Assembly: GCA_024235875.1 (NCBI GenBank)
Contig: JACKLP010000016.1
Location: 1-48,855, forward strand
From: Burkholderiaceae bacterium
GTDB lineage: Bacteria > Pseudomonadota > Gammaproteobacteria > Burkholderiales > Burkholderiaceae_E
Direction: 5' to 3'
Length of the DNA stretch: 48,855 nucleotides
Shown: positions 8,236-16,382 of the stretch, piece by piece
Layout of the letters: the number at the start of each line of letters is the position of its first letter
How positions within the stretch are numbered: the stretch's first letter is position 1
Notes under the pieces: generated by a model
Database searches by the model: none
What the model saw: only the letters and a program-made list of their open reading frames with translations
Told to the model about the DNA's origin: nothing
Program-made: the position numbers and the translations under genes

Positions 8236-8628
8236 TCAGATGGCGTCGACCACGTCGGCCAGCATCGTGCGCACCTGGCCGGCGACCGCATGGAGCTTGT
8301 CGTTCTCGATCGCGGCCATCGATGCCACCGGATCGATCGCGCTGACCTCGACGGTATCGGGGCCGGTGCGACGCAGGATCACGTTGCAAGGCAACATCGC
8401 GCCGAGCCGCGGCTCGAGCCCGATCGCCTGGTGCGCCATCTGCGGATTGCAGGCGCCCAGGATCAGGTAGTCGTCGATGTCGGCATCGAGCTTCTTCTTC
8501 ATCGTTGCCTTGACATCGATCTCGGTCAGGACGCCAAAACCCTTGCCCGCCAGCGCGGCGCGGGTCTGCTCGACGGCCTGCTCGAAGCTCACGCCGCTCA
8601 GGGTCTTGTCGATCGTGTACGAGGACAT
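8236..8628 (-). CDS. DUF302 domain protein
   Basis: 130 residues (MSSYTIDKTLSGVSFEQAVE...). The pattern of an early FEQAVEQTRAALAGKGFGVLT helix, a central DYLILGACNPQMAHQAI, then LPCNVILRR matches the DUF302 family, a small alpha/beta fold of unclear function. The ATG at 8628 has GGAG about 8 bases upstream; a TTG four codons earlier is less likely. It is upstream of the acyl-CoA ligase. Family members often sit near redox or sulfur genes, but nothing here tests that. Confidence 0.85.
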   Translation of the reverse strand: MSSYTIDKTLSGVSFEQAVEQTRAALAGKGFGVLTEIDVKATMKKKLDADIDDYLILGACNPQMAHQAIGLEPRLGAMLPCNVILRRTGPDTVEVSAIDPVASMAAIENDKLHAVAGQVRTMLADVVDAI

Positions 8629-8737
8629 GGGATTCTCCAAGGAATAAAGTGGGGATCATGCATGATCGGGGCAGCGACGCCTTGAGAATCCGCAAAGCCG
8701 CTGCGGTTCGTCGCGCCGTGCGGCCTGAATCGCCCTC

Positions 8738-9247
8738 ATGAATCCGCCGCCGACCGTCATCAATTTCGCCTACGGATCGAACCTGCTCGTGGCGCGCATC
8801 CGCGAGCGCGTGCCGTCCGCCCAGCCGCTGGCCGTGGCGCGCCTGCACGGGTATCGGCTGGCTTGGCACAAGCGGGGTCGCGACGGCTCGGGCAAGTGCG
8901 ACATCGTCGCCACCGGCGAGCCACTGGATTGCGTCTGGGGCGTCGCCTATGCGATCGATGCGCGCGAGCGCCCTCTGCTCGATGCCGCCGAGGGGCTGGG
9001 CCATGGCTACGAGCACCACCCGGTGCGCGTGCTTGCCGCCATCGGCACGATGGACGCCTTCGCGTACCGGGCGATCGACATCGACACCTCGCTCGCGCCC
9101 TTCGACTGGTACCACGGGCTGGTGACCGCCGGCGCGCTCGCGCATGGGCTGCCGGCAGGCTATCGTGCGCGCCTGGCGGCACAGCCGGTCATGGCCGATC
9201 CCGATCACGCGCGCGTCGCTCACCATCGCCGACTGATCGGGCTCTAG
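8738..9247 (+). CDS. Gamma-glutamylcyclotransferase-like protein
   Basis: 169 residues with the GGCT-family substrate loop FAYGSNL (residues 10-16) and the likely catalytic glutamate E85 in LLDAAEGLGHGY. This fold releases 5-oxoproline from gamma-glutamyl amines or peptides. Residues after about 140 are a short basic tail. No Shine-Dalgarno is obvious at the ATG. It is a single gene, divergent from DUF302 (109 bases) and convergent with the next SDR gene. The exact gamma-glutamyl substrate is not predictable. Confidence 0.8.
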   Translation: MNPPPTVINFAYGSNLLVARIRERVPSAQPLAVARLHGYRLAWHKRGRDGSGKCDIVATGEPLDCVWGVAYAIDARERPLLDAAEGLGHGYEHHPVRVLAAIGTMDAFAYRAIDIDTSLAPFDWYHGLVTAGALAHGLPAGYRARLAAQPVMADPDHARVAHHRRLIGL

Positions 9248-9305
9248 TCGTGCGGGCCGCGGGACGAGCGCCGCTGCGATTGGTCCGTCGCCGCGGTGAA
9301 CGGGA

Positions 9306-10040
9306 TCACGCTGCGTTGGTTCCTACCGCGCGCAGATCGGCGACCGGCTCGCGGCCGAACGCGTCGCCAAGCAGGTAGTCGACCAGGCGCCGCGCGCAGT
9401 CGGCCGGTGCCTGCAGCACGCCGTCGCGCTTGAACGCGTCGAAGCGCTCGCGCAGCGGGAACTGTTCGATCGTGGTGGCCCGGATCTCGCCCTGCATGTC
9501 GGTGTCGATCACGCCGGGCGCCAGGCTGCAGATCCGCAGCGATGGCGTCGCGTCCAGCACCACCGAGCGGGCATGATGATCGAGCGCCGCCTTGGTCGCG
9601 CAGTAGACGCTCCAGCCGGCATAGGCGGTACTGCCCGCGCCGCTCGAGACATTGAGCAGGCGCCGATCGCAGTTCGTCGGGCAGTCGGCCGCAAAGGCGG
9701 CCGACACCATCAGCGGCGCCGCCACGTTCAGGGCCACGGCCTTCGCGATCGCCTCGGGCGATTGCATCGGCAAGGGCCCGACCGGCTGCAGCAGCCCGGC
9801 GTTGTTGATCACGATCGCGGTGCTCGCGTCGGCAAAGAACTCGCGCAGCGCGCCGCCGGCGAGCCAGGCCGAGAGTGCCGTCGTATCCGAGAGGTCCATC
9901 GCCTGTTCGGTCAGCCGACCGGCGAGCGTCGCATTGCCCGCGCGCGAGATCGCCAACACGCTAATATCGCGCGCGAGCAGTTGCTCGGCGATCGCGGCGC
10001 CCAGGCCGCGGGAATGTCCGGTGAGTATCGCTTTCTTCAA
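9306..10040 (-). CDS. Short-chain dehydrogenase/reductase (SDR)
   Basis: 244 residues, classical SDR. The nucleotide-binding motif is TGHSRGLG (residues 7-14), the structural motif is INNAG, and the active-site tyrosine/lysine pair is YCATK, preceded by the catalytic serine in NVSSGAG. It is predicted to oxidise or reduce an alcohol/carbonyl with NAD(P). The start is a TTG with a GGGGAG sequence upstream. Only 11 bases separate it from the divergent phoD-like start, so the two promoters must lie inside the opposing genes or the starts are mis-set. Substrate unknown. Confidence 0.85.
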   Translation of the reverse strand: MKKAILTGHSRGLGAAIAEQLLARDISVLAISRAGNATLAGRLTEQAMDLSDTTALSAWLAGGALREFFADASTAIVINNAGLLQPVGPLPMQSPEAIAKAVALNVAAPLMVSAAFAADCPTNCDRRLLNVSSGAGSTAYAGWSVYCATKAALDHHARSVVLDATPSLRICSLAPGVIDTDMQGEIRATTIEQFPLRERFDAFKRDGVLQAPADCARRLVDYLLGDAFGREPVADLRAVGTNAA

Positions 10041-10051
10041 GGTGTCTCCCC

Positions 10052-11719
10052 ATGCGAATCAGTGGCCCCTCACGAGCCGACATCCCGCAGTATGAGGCCT
10101 CGTCGTCCGCGACCGACGAACCGGCCTCGCCCCAGCGTCGACGCTGGTTGGCCGCGACCGGCGCCGGCGTGCTGGCGGCTCCGTGGCTGGTCGCCTGCCA
10201 GTCGTCGCCACCGGCCGCGACGAGCGCCGCGGCCGAGCCTGGTGCGGCGGCGAGCGGACACTTTGCCTCGGGGGTTGCCAGCGGCGAGCCGACGCCAGAT
10301 CGAGCCGTCATCTGGACCCGCGCCCTGCCACCCGGCGTCGACGGCGCGTCGAGCGCCATCGATGCGCCGGCAATCGAACTCGACTGGGAGGTCGCGACCG
10401 ATCCGCATTTCGCGCAACTGGCGCGCCGCGGCCGGGTGCGTGCGACGGCGGCACGCAACTACTGCGTCCATGTCGATGTCGACGGCCTCGCGCCGGAGCG
10501 ACGCTACTGGTACCGGTTTCGGGCGCGAGACATGCTCAGCCCGGTCGGTCGCTTCCGGACCGCGCCGGCCAGCGACGCGCCGGCGATCCGGACCGCATCC
10601 TGGCGGATCGCGGTGGCATCGTGCCAGCACTGGGAGTACGGATTCTTCGGCGCCCATCGCGACCTGGTCGAGCAGGCACCGGACCTGGTCTTGTTCGTCG
10701 GCGACTACATCTACGAGTCGGGCGCCAGAAAGGGACGCAGCCGCGTGCGTCACCACGAAGGCGGCGCATGCCGCAGCCTGGCCGACTATCGGCGCCGCTA
10801 TGCCCAGTACCGTAGCGATCCGCTGCTGCAAGCATCCCACGCGGCCTGCGCGTGGTTGACGATCTGGGATGACCACGAGGTGGTCAACGACTATGCTGGC
10901 CTGACCGCGCGGGTGCCCGATCCCGAACTGGCCGCCCGACGGGCGGCCGCGTATCGCGCCTGGCTCGAGTTCACGCCGACCCGCGCCGCGCTGCGCGAGC
11001 GCGCCGACACCACCCACGTGCGCATCTACCAGACGCTGGCCTTCGGCGAAGCGATGCGCATCACCTTGCTCGATGGTCGCCAGTACCGCAGCGAGCACGC
11101 GTGCAAGTCGGTGGCGTCGCCGCCGGGCTCGCTGATGGCGCCACGCGACTGCGCCGGCCGGCTCGATCCTTCGCGCAGCCTGCTGGGCCTGGACCAGGAG
11201 CGCTGGCTCGATGGTGTCGTCCGGGGCGCGCGCGAGCGCTGGCACCTGATCGCGCAAACCACCTTGTTCTCGCCGCTGTTCTTCGGCCCCAAGGTCTGGC
11301 TCGACGGATGGGACGGCTATGCGCCGGCGCGCGATCGGCTGGTCGACACCCTGGCCCGATCCGGCCGGACCAACCCGGTGCTGCTGGGCGGGGACGTGCA
11401 CTCGGGCTGGATCGCCGACATCAAGCGCGACTATGCCCGCTTCGATTCCGCCACCGTGGCCACCGAAATCTGCTCGACCTCGATCACCAGCCCGGCCGGC
11501 CTGACCGAGAAGATGGCGCGACGCGCGATGGACGAACTCCCCTACCTGCATTTCGGGCACACGGCCGAGCGCGGCTACACCCTGCTCGAGATCGGGCCGG
11601 CGCGCATCGACGTGTCGATCCGTGCCACGCGCGACGTGCGTGTCGAACATCCCACACTGAGCACGCTCGCGCGATTCACGATCGACGCAGCGCGCCCCGG
11701 AGCCCACCGAGTCGCCTAG
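10052..11719 (+). CDS. phoD: Alkaline phosphatase D (PhoD) family, Tat-type lipoprotein
   Basis: 555 residues. A twin-arginine signal (RRRW at about 29-32, then a hydrophobic stretch) ends in a lipobox LVAC with Cys49, so export by Tat and lipidation are likely. The N-terminal PhoD domain reads FASGVASGEPTPDRAVIWTR. The metallophosphatase core shows VASCQHWE, LFVGDYIYE, WDDHEVVNDYAG and LLGGDVHSGW, the Asp/Asn/His ligands of a Ca/Fe-type phosphodiesterase or monoesterase. With phnC-M nearby it fits a general phosphorus-scavenging neighbourhood, although no Pho box was recognised. Confidence 0.9.
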   Translation: MRISGPSRADIPQYEASSSATDEPASPQRRRWLAATGAGVLAAPWLVACQSSPPAATSAAAEPGAAASGHFASGVASGEPTPDRAVIWTRALPPGVDGASSAIDAPAIELDWEVATDPHFAQLARRGRVRATAARNYCVHVDVDGLAPERRYWYRFRARDMLSPVGRFRTAPASDAPAIRTASWRIAVASCQHWEYGFFGAHRDLVEQAPDLVLFVGDYIYESGARKGRSRVRHHEGGACRSLADYRRRYAQYRSDPLLQASHAACAWLTIWDDHEVVNDYAGLTARVPDPELAARRAAAYRAWLEFTPTRAALRERADTTHVRIYQTLAFGEAMRITLLDGRQYRSEHACKSVASPPGSLMAPRDCAGRLDPSRSLLGLDQERWLDGVVRGARERWHLIAQTTLFSPLFFGPKVWLDGWDGYAPARDRLVDTLARSGRTNPVLLGGDVHSGWIADIKRDYARFDSATVATEICSTSITSPAGLTEKMARRAMDELPYLHFGHTAERGYTLLEIGPARIDVSIRATRDVRVEHPTLSTLARFTIDAARPGAHRVA

Positions 11720-11724
11720 ATGCA

Positions 11725-11744
11725 CGAACCCGGGGCACGGTTCG
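11725..11744. terminator. Weak hairpin between convergent phoD and SMP-30 genes
   Basis: Six-base arms (CGAACC at 11725-11730, GGTTCG at 11739-11744) around an 8-base loop fill the 26-base gap between two stop codons. No T-run follows. It is a possible bidirectional terminator. Confidence 0.35.
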
Positions 11745-11745
11745 A

Positions 11746-12651
11746 TCAGGCGTTGAGCACCAGCCCCGGCCGCGGCCAGTCGACGGCGACCAGCCTTCCG
11801 GTGCCCGAGAGCGTGATGTAGGCGGTCTGCATGTCGTCGCCACCGAAGCAGATGTTGGTGGTGAACGGATCGTCGAAGGGCACGAACTCCACCAGCCCGC
11901 CCTCGGGCGCGCACACCGAGATGCCGCCCTCCATCAGCGTGGCCACGCAGACATTGCCGTTCGCTTCCACGGCGAGCGAATCGAACATGCGGAAGCTGTC
12001 CGGGGTGTGGATCAGGCGAGCGCCGTTGGGTGACGGAAACGGCTCGCGGGCCAGTGCCCCGGGTCCGGTGACGTCCCAGGCCCAGACCCGCGCGTTCTGG
12101 GTCTCGGCCACGTAGAGTGTCTTGCCGTCGGGCGAGAGTCCGATGCCATTGGGCCGGTTCATCGGGTACACGACCTCGGTGATCGACGAGCCATCGGCCT
12201 TCGCGTAGTAGATGCCACCGTTGTCCATGTCGCGATGGCGGTGCTTGCCCAGGTCGGTGAACCAGAATCCGCCATGGGCGTCGAAGACGATGTCGTTCGG
12301 CCCTCTCAGGCCATGCTCGCCCACCCGGTCATAGAGCACTTCGGCGCGGCCGCTGTCGAGGTCGACGCGCTCGATGCGCCCGCCGCTGTAGTCGTCGGCC
12401 TGTACGCCCGGAATGCTCAGGCCCTCGTGGTCGCGCCAGCGAAAGCCGCCGTTGTTGCAGACATAGACCGCACCGTCGGGGCCGAGCGCCGCCCCGTTGG
12501 GCCCGCCGCCGAGCTTCGCGATCACGCGCTGGCGTCCGTTGCGATCCACATGCGTGAGCGTCTGGCGGCGGATCTCCACCAGCACCAGCGTGCCGTCGGG
12601 CAACACGAGAGGCCCCTCGGGGAATTGCAGGTTTTCGGCAATGGTTCGCAT
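11746..12651 (-). CDS. SMP-30/gluconolactonase/LRE family hydrolase
   Basis: 301 residues forming a six-bladed propeller. Metal-ligand motifs are FPEGP (E12), GGPNGAALGPDGAVYV, RGPNDIVFD, RPNGIGLSPDGKTLYVAET, and the closing Asp in MFDSLAVEANGNV. Family members hydrolyse sugar lactones with a divalent metal. The ATG at 12651 is chosen because it gives the usual short leader before the first blade; an upstream ATG adds 26 unrelated residues. The start has no clear Shine-Dalgarno. It is divergent from a GST gene (133 bases), and no sugar dehydrogenase partner is visible. Confidence 0.88.
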   Translation of the reverse strand: MRTIAENLQFPEGPLVLPDGTLVLVEIRRQTLTHVDRNGRQRVIAKLGGGPNGAALGPDGAVYVCNNGGFRWRDHEGLSIPGVQADDYSGGRIERVDLDSGRAEVLYDRVGEHGLRGPNDIVFDAHGGFWFTDLGKHRHRDMDNGGIYYAKADGSSITEVVYPMNRPNGIGLSPDGKTLYVAETQNARVWAWDVTGPGALAREPFPSPNGARLIHTPDSFRMFDSLAVEANGNVCVATLMEGGISVCAPEGGLVEFVPFDDPFTTNICFGGDDMQTAYITLSGTGRLVAVDWPRPGLVLNA

Positions 12652-12784
12652 GGCGTCGGGTCGAACGAGATGAATGACGATGCATCTTGGTCGCAAGCCG
12701 CCGACGGCGCAAGGCGCCGCGTTCGACAAACGGCGTCACGGGCGGCGAGAATAGTCGTCGGCCCCGGCAATCGAGGAGTCAGGC

Positions 12785-13393
12785 GTGCTCAAGCTTCACT
12801 ACCATCCGCTGTCGACCTATACGCGGCGCGTGCGCATCGCGCTGATCGAGAAAGGCATCGAGCATGAGACCGTGCTCGTGGACATGGCAAGGCGCGCGCA
12901 TCGCGAGCCCGATTACCTCGCGATCAATCCCTATGGTCGCGTGCCGGTGCTCCAGGACGACGACCTGCTGCTCTACGAGTCGAACGCGATCCTCGGCTAC
13001 CTCGAAGCGCGGCACCCGAGCCCCGCGCTGGTGCCCGCCGACGCCAAGGGACGTGCGCTCGTCGACATGCACCTGCGTCTCTCGGATATCCAGATGGCGC
13101 GCCAGACCGGCGTGATCGTGTTCCCCAAGCGTTTTCTTCCGCAGAGCAAGTGGAACCCCGAGGCGATGGCCGCCGCCAAGGCCGAGATCGAGAAGCACCT
13201 GGCGGTGCTCGAGCAGCAGCTCGGCGATCGACGCTGGATGGTCGGCGACGAATACTCGTTGGTCGAGGTGAGCTACACCCCGTTCATGCAGTTCCTGCCG
13301 CTGATGGAGATCGTCGCGCCGCCGCGCGTGGCCGCCTGGGCCGAGCGCATGCTGGCGCGACCGAGCGCCCTCGAGACCGCGCCGGCGAACTGA
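12785..13393 (+). CDS. Glutathione S-transferase family protein
   Basis: 202 residues. The thioredoxin-like N-terminal domain (1-78) has STYTRRVRIALIEKGIEHE with Ser/Thr near the expected catalytic position, and the cis-Pro/glutathione motif NPYGRVPVLQDDDLLLYESN. The helical C-terminal domain starts at about residue 88 and keeps MVGDEYSLVEVSYTPF, the N-capping box of bacterial GSTs. It is cytoplasmic and conjugates glutathione or reduces substrates with it. The GTG start follows a GAGGAG sequence. Its stop lies 5 bases from the converging DUF6515 gene. Confidence 0.9.
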   Translation: MLKLHYHPLSTYTRRVRIALIEKGIEHETVLVDMARRAHREPDYLAINPYGRVPVLQDDDLLLYESNAILGYLEARHPSPALVPADAKGRALVDMHLRLSDIQMARQTGVIVFPKRFLPQSKWNPEAMAAAKAEIEKHLAVLEQQLGDRRWMVGDEYSLVEVSYTPFMQFLPLMEIVAPPRVAAWAERMLARPSALETAPAN

Positions 13394-13398
13394 GGCGC

Positions 13399-14295
13399 TC
13401 AGTTCACCGAGTAACCTCGCGCCTCGAGGCAGGCCTCGATGGCCCGACGGTAATTGCCTCGCGCCTCGGTCACGTTCTCGGGCGGCACGCCACCCGACGT
13501 GATCGTCGGATCGAAGCCGCTCTGGCCGGTCGCCCAGCGATGGCAGTCATAGCGATCGGCCGCCGTCTGCTGCTCGGTCTGCCCCTGGGCCGGGTAGACG
13601 TAGATCGGCGGCATCAGGCCGGTTTCGGGTACCGACGCGGGCGCGGGCACGACCTCGTAGCCCGATGGCACCCGCTGGTAGTAGACGCCTTCGGCCACGT
13701 AGTAGACCAGGCCGCCGATCGCGACCGTCGCGAACACGGCCGGCAGGTAGGGCGTGACGAAGCCGAACGGCGGGATCACGCTGACATAGCCGCTGGGCGT
13801 GTGCCGATACCACCAGCGATCGGCCAGGAACAGCCGGTGCCCGCCATGATCGACGGAACGGTAGCGGGGCGGCAGGACGCGAATCGGCGGCGGGGCCACA
13901 TAGCGTGCGCGCGGCGGCGGTGTGATGATGCGCACCGGCGGGCGGGCATGGTCCGGGCGCCGGTCCACCACGACGGCGGGCGGCCGATGACGATCCTGAT
14001 GCGGTTGCACCACCACCGCCGGAGGACGCTGCGTCGGCCGGACGTACGGCCGATTGTTCGGCGGGTTGTTCGGCCGCGCTTGCGGCCGGACCTGCGGCTG
14101 TATGCGCTGGGTCTGCGGCAGCTTCGTGGGCGGTGCGGCACGATGCGACGGCGCCGGCTTGGTCCGCACGTTGGCGCGCGAGCGATCGCGCGAATGCCGG
14201 TCGTCATCGCGCGGCTGCGCGAACACGCTCGAGGCGGTGAACGTGGCGAGCGACATCGCCACGATGCCGAGGCGAAGGCACTGACGAGCTTTCAT
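13399..14295 (-). CDS. DUF6515-like secreted protein with C-terminal YRRAI-ACL-RGY module
   Basis: 298 residues. The signal peptide is MKARQCLRLGIVAMSLATFT...VFAQ. Residues 27-130 are low complexity, rich in Arg, Pro and His. Then come the DUF6515-type core (RVLPPRYRSVDHGGHRLFL, YYVAEGVYYQRVPSGYEVV) and a C-terminal segment ending DRYDCHRWATGQSGFDP...YRRAIEACLEARGYSV. The latter is also present in the next upstream gene (14356-15003). The ATG has AAGGAGG in front. Function unknown; probably a periplasmic or outer-membrane-associated envelope protein. Together with the glycine-zipper and Spy genes it forms a same-strand envelope cluster. Confidence 0.75.
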   Translation of the reverse strand: MKARQCLRLGIVAMSLATFTASSVFAQPRDDDRHSRDRSRANVRTKPAPSHRAAPPTKLPQTQRIQPQVRPQARPNNPPNNRPYVRPTQRPPAVVVQPHQDRHRPPAVVVDRRPDHARPPVRIITPPPRARYVAPPPIRVLPPRYRSVDHGGHRLFLADRWWYRHTPSGYVSVIPPFGFVTPYLPAVFATVAIGGLVYYVAEGVYYQRVPSGYEVVPAPASVPETGLMPPIYVYPAQGQTEQQTAADRYDCHRWATGQSGFDPTITSGGVPPENVTEARGNYRRAIEACLEARGYSVN

Positions 14296-14355
14296 GACAG
14301 CCTCCTTGTGTCTGACGCCGTGTGCCCCATCGGCACTCACGGCATGTCGCGGCGC

Positions 14356-15003
14356 TCAGCGCACCTGGTATCCGCGGCCGGTCAGGCAGGCGCTGATCGC
14401 ACGACGATAGCGGTCGGCCCGGTCCACCGCGCTGGCCCGGTCCGGGGTGCTGGCCGGCTGGGCCGCCTGGGCCTGGGCGACGGCGCGCTCCGAACTGGCC
14501 TCGGCGATGCTGCCGACGATCGCGCCGATGATCGTGCCGACGATGGCTCCTTCGGTCCGATGGCCGCGACTCGAGGTCAGGGCGCCGATGGCCGCGCCGG
14601 TCGCCGCCGTCGCCGCCGTGGTGGCGACCGGCGGATAGACCGGTACCACCTCGGGCGGTGCGCCGACGCGATCGCGCACGGTCAGCGAGGACGGCTCGAC
14701 ACCGGTCTCGCGAACCGCCCACAGGTGACACTCGTAGCGATCCTTGCGTTGCTGCTCGGCGCTCTGCCCGGCCTTGGGGTAGGCGAAGACCTCGACCGAG
14801 ACCGCCTGCTGGGCCGGCGCCGGCTCGCTGGCGGGCACGTAGCCCACCGGCGCGACCGCGCATCCGGCCAGCAGCGCGCTCGCCGCCAGCACCGCGCCAC
14901 CGAGATGGCTGGCGCGGCGACGGCCGTCGCGCGAATCAGCTACGCGGTGCACGACCGCTCTCTGCGTCGACCGGGCCACCCATGCCCGAACGCCCTTTGC
15001 CAT
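14356..15003 (-). CDS. Glycine-zipper lipoprotein with split copy of the DRYxCHxWA / YRRAIxACL module
   Basis: 215 residues from the ATG at 15003 (GGGAG upstream), overlapping the end of the Spy gene by 68 bases. A GTG at 14952 would give 198 residues and a more normal signal length. The hydrophobic segment ends in lipobox LLAGC. Then come AYPKAGQSAEQQRKDRYECH, a glycine-zipper stretch (TGAAIGALTS...GAIVGTIIGAIVGS) and the end YRRAISACLTGRGYQVR. The parts flanking the zipper match one continuous module in the DUF6515 neighbour. Predicted outer-membrane-associated lipoprotein of unknown role. Confidence 0.7.
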   Translation of the reverse strand: MAKGVRAWVARSTQRAVVHRVADSRDGRRRASHLGGAVLAASALLAGCAVAPVGYVPASEPAPAQQAVSVEVFAYPKAGQSAEQQRKDRYECHLWAVRETGVEPSSLTVRDRVGAPPEVVPVYPPVATTAATAATGAAIGALTSSRGHRTEGAIVGTIIGAIVGSIAEASSERAVAQAQAAQPASTPDRASAVDRADRYRRAISACLTGRGYQVR

Positions 15004-15559
15004 GATGATCTCCCATGCCGTGTTGGCCCTTTCCCGGACCGCCGTGGCGGTCGAAATGACCACCACCGTGGCCGCGCTTGGCCATGCGCTGCTTGAGCTT
15101 CTCGCGCTGCGCCGGGGTGAGCACCTTGTAGAACGCGTTGCCCATCTTCGCACGCAGCATGGCGACTTCGCCCATGGCCTTGGCGCCCTGATCGGCCAGT
15201 GCCTGCGCCTTGGCCTCGTCGTACTGGTCCGACATCGTCAACTCGCGAAGCGCGCGGCGACTCTGCCGGATCTCCTTCATCTTCGCACGCATTTCCGGCG
15301 CCTGGGCATGACGCAGGGCAAACAACTTGTCGCGCTGTTCCTCGGTCAGGTCCAGCCCGCGCATCATCGCGCGGCCACCGCCGAAGTGTTCGCCGCCACC
15401 GTGGTGCATCGCGCCGTGGGCGCCAGCCTTCATGGCGTGGGCCCGGGCGAACTCGGGGCGGGCGGAGTCGTCGGCCGCCTGCACGTAGGCGGCAAAAGGT
15501 AGGCCAAAGGCGAGCGCACTGGCGGCCAGGACGCTGCGGGTGCTTGGAAGTCGGGACAT
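14936..15559 (-). CDS. Spy/CpxP-family periplasmic chaperone
   Basis: 207 residues. Signal peptide at 1-29 (...AAYVQAADD). The LTxxQ-type repeats of Spy/CpxP appear twice, in LDLTEEQRDKLFALRHAQ and LTPAQREKLKQRM, around a charged helical middle. The ends are unusual: His/Gly/Met-rich segments HGAMHHGGGEHFGGGRAMM and HGMGDHHGKGRSGMGG could bind metal (Cu, Ni, Zn). Spy proteins are cradle-shaped periplasmic folding helpers induced by envelope stress. A CpxR-like direct repeat lies 132 bases upstream. It leads a small envelope-stress-type cluster. Confidence 0.88.
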   Translation of the reverse strand: MSRLPSTRSVLAASALAFGLPFAAYVQAADDSARPEFARAHAMKAGAHGAMHHGGGEHFGGGRAMMRGLDLTEEQRDKLFALRHAQAPEMRAKMKEIRQSRRALRELTMSDQYDEAKAQALADQGAKAMGEVAMLRAKMGNAFYKVLTPAQREKLKQRMAKRGHGGGHFDRHGGPGKGQHGMGDHHGKGRSGMGGPVDAESGRAPRS

Positions 15560-15665
15560 TCTCGTTCTCCTTGATCGGTGCGGGATGCCATGCGGCGCTC
15601 GGCAGGTCCCGGTGCGGTTCTGGTGTGCCCGGGGTCGTTGCCGACGACTGAATCATCCAGCCGAT

Positions 15666-15679
15666 GCCCGTAAACGGGC
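15666..15679. repeat. Short perfect hairpin downstream of nnrU / upstream of spy
   Basis: GCCCGT-AA-ACGGGC. It lies in the 233-base gap between the Spy start (15559) and the nnrU stop (15793). It could be part of the nnrU terminator (no T-run) or an operator for spy. Apart from this and the site at 15691-15705, I see nothing in the gap. Confidence 0.35.
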
Positions 15680-15690
15680 TCAGGCAGAGC

Positions 15691-15705
15691 GTAAGCGTTT
15701 GTAAT
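15691..15705. promoter_or_regulatory. CpxR-box-like direct repeat upstream of spy
   Basis: GTAAG-N5-GTAAT, two GTAA half-sites with a 10-base period, as in the enterobacterial CpxR box (GTAAA-N5-GTAAA). It starts 132 bases before the Spy/CpxP-like start. Cpx control is known for spy and cpxP in E. coli; here it is inference, and no cpxAR genes are in the window. Confidence 0.3.
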
Positions 15706-15792
15706 TCCTGTGACGGACGCGAGCGGCGAAACCGATCGTCCGGCCTGGCAGGCAGTCGAAATCACGACGCCGCCAGCTACTTCGATGGCTTC

Positions 15793-16371
15793 CTACCCCA
15801 CTGGCTGGACGCCGATCAGCCACAGATGCAGGTAACGCGCGAAGACGATCCAGATCACCACGCCGATCACGGTCGCGATGGCATCGCGCGAAAACGCGCC
15901 GGCGTCATAGCGGCGGCCCTGGATCCGATCGCGCCGGCGGGCGGCGCGGAACTCGAGCACGGCCCAGACCAGGAAAGCGCCGAACAGCAGGACATCGGCC
16001 AGCGTGCCGTTCGCGATCAGGTGCGCGAATGCCCAGATCTTCGTGCCCGCGACCATCGGGTGGCCGAGCGCGGCCTTCATCCGCGTGCCGGGCACATAGG
16101 CGGCCGTGATCAGGATGAACGCGGGCAAGGTCAGCAGTGCCGCGAGATGACGGGTCCAGACCGGTGGCGACCACAACTCGATCGGGGCCGTGCGTGCCAG
16201 CCCATAGCCCCAGACGATCAGCGCGAAGCCCGCGAGCGAGGCCAGCGTGAACAAGCCCTTCCAACGGTTCTCGCCCAGGCGCGCGATCTGCGCGCTGCGC
16301 CAGTCGTCGGCGAATATCCGCACCGAGTGGATGCCCAGGAAGAGCGCGAGGCCGATGATCAATGCCGTCAT
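15793..16371 (-). CDS. NnrU family membrane protein
   Basis: 192 residues, mostly hydrophobic, with about five to six membrane segments starting at residue 2 (TALIIGLALFLGIHSVRIF). Family signatures are SVRIFADDWR near the N-terminus, NRWKGLFTLASLAGFALIVWG, and the HP motif in ALGHPMVAGTKIWAFAHL. NnrU proteins are linked to nitric-oxide reduction and denitrification and to isoprenoid-quinone type methyltransferase folds; the biochemical role is unsettled. GGAG precedes the start. It follows the YceH gene by 11 bases. Confidence 0.85.
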   Translation of the reverse strand: MTALIIGLALFLGIHSVRIFADDWRSAQIARLGENRWKGLFTLASLAGFALIVWGYGLARTAPIELWSPPVWTRHLAALLTLPAFILITAAYVPGTRMKAALGHPMVAGTKIWAFAHLIANGTLADVLLFGAFLVWAVLEFRAARRRDRIQGRRYDAGAFSRDAIATVIGVVIWIVFARYLHLWLIGVQPVG

Positions 16372-16382
16372 GGTCTACTCCG

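Noticed and set aside
6588..8345. Long open frame (585 codons) on the plus strand, opposite the acyl-CoA ligase.
   Set aside because: It is complementary to a gene with full ligase motifs; its product is Arg/Ala/His/Asp-rich and low in motifs, as expected from GC-rich codon shadows.
10070..11914. Long minus-strand frame (614 codons) opposite phoD.
   Set aside because: Composition is that of an antisense shadow; the plus strand carries all PhoD motifs.
13150..15096. Plus-strand frame of 648 codons across the GST end and the envelope genes.
   Set aside because: It overlaps three well-supported genes on either strand and has no recognisable domain.
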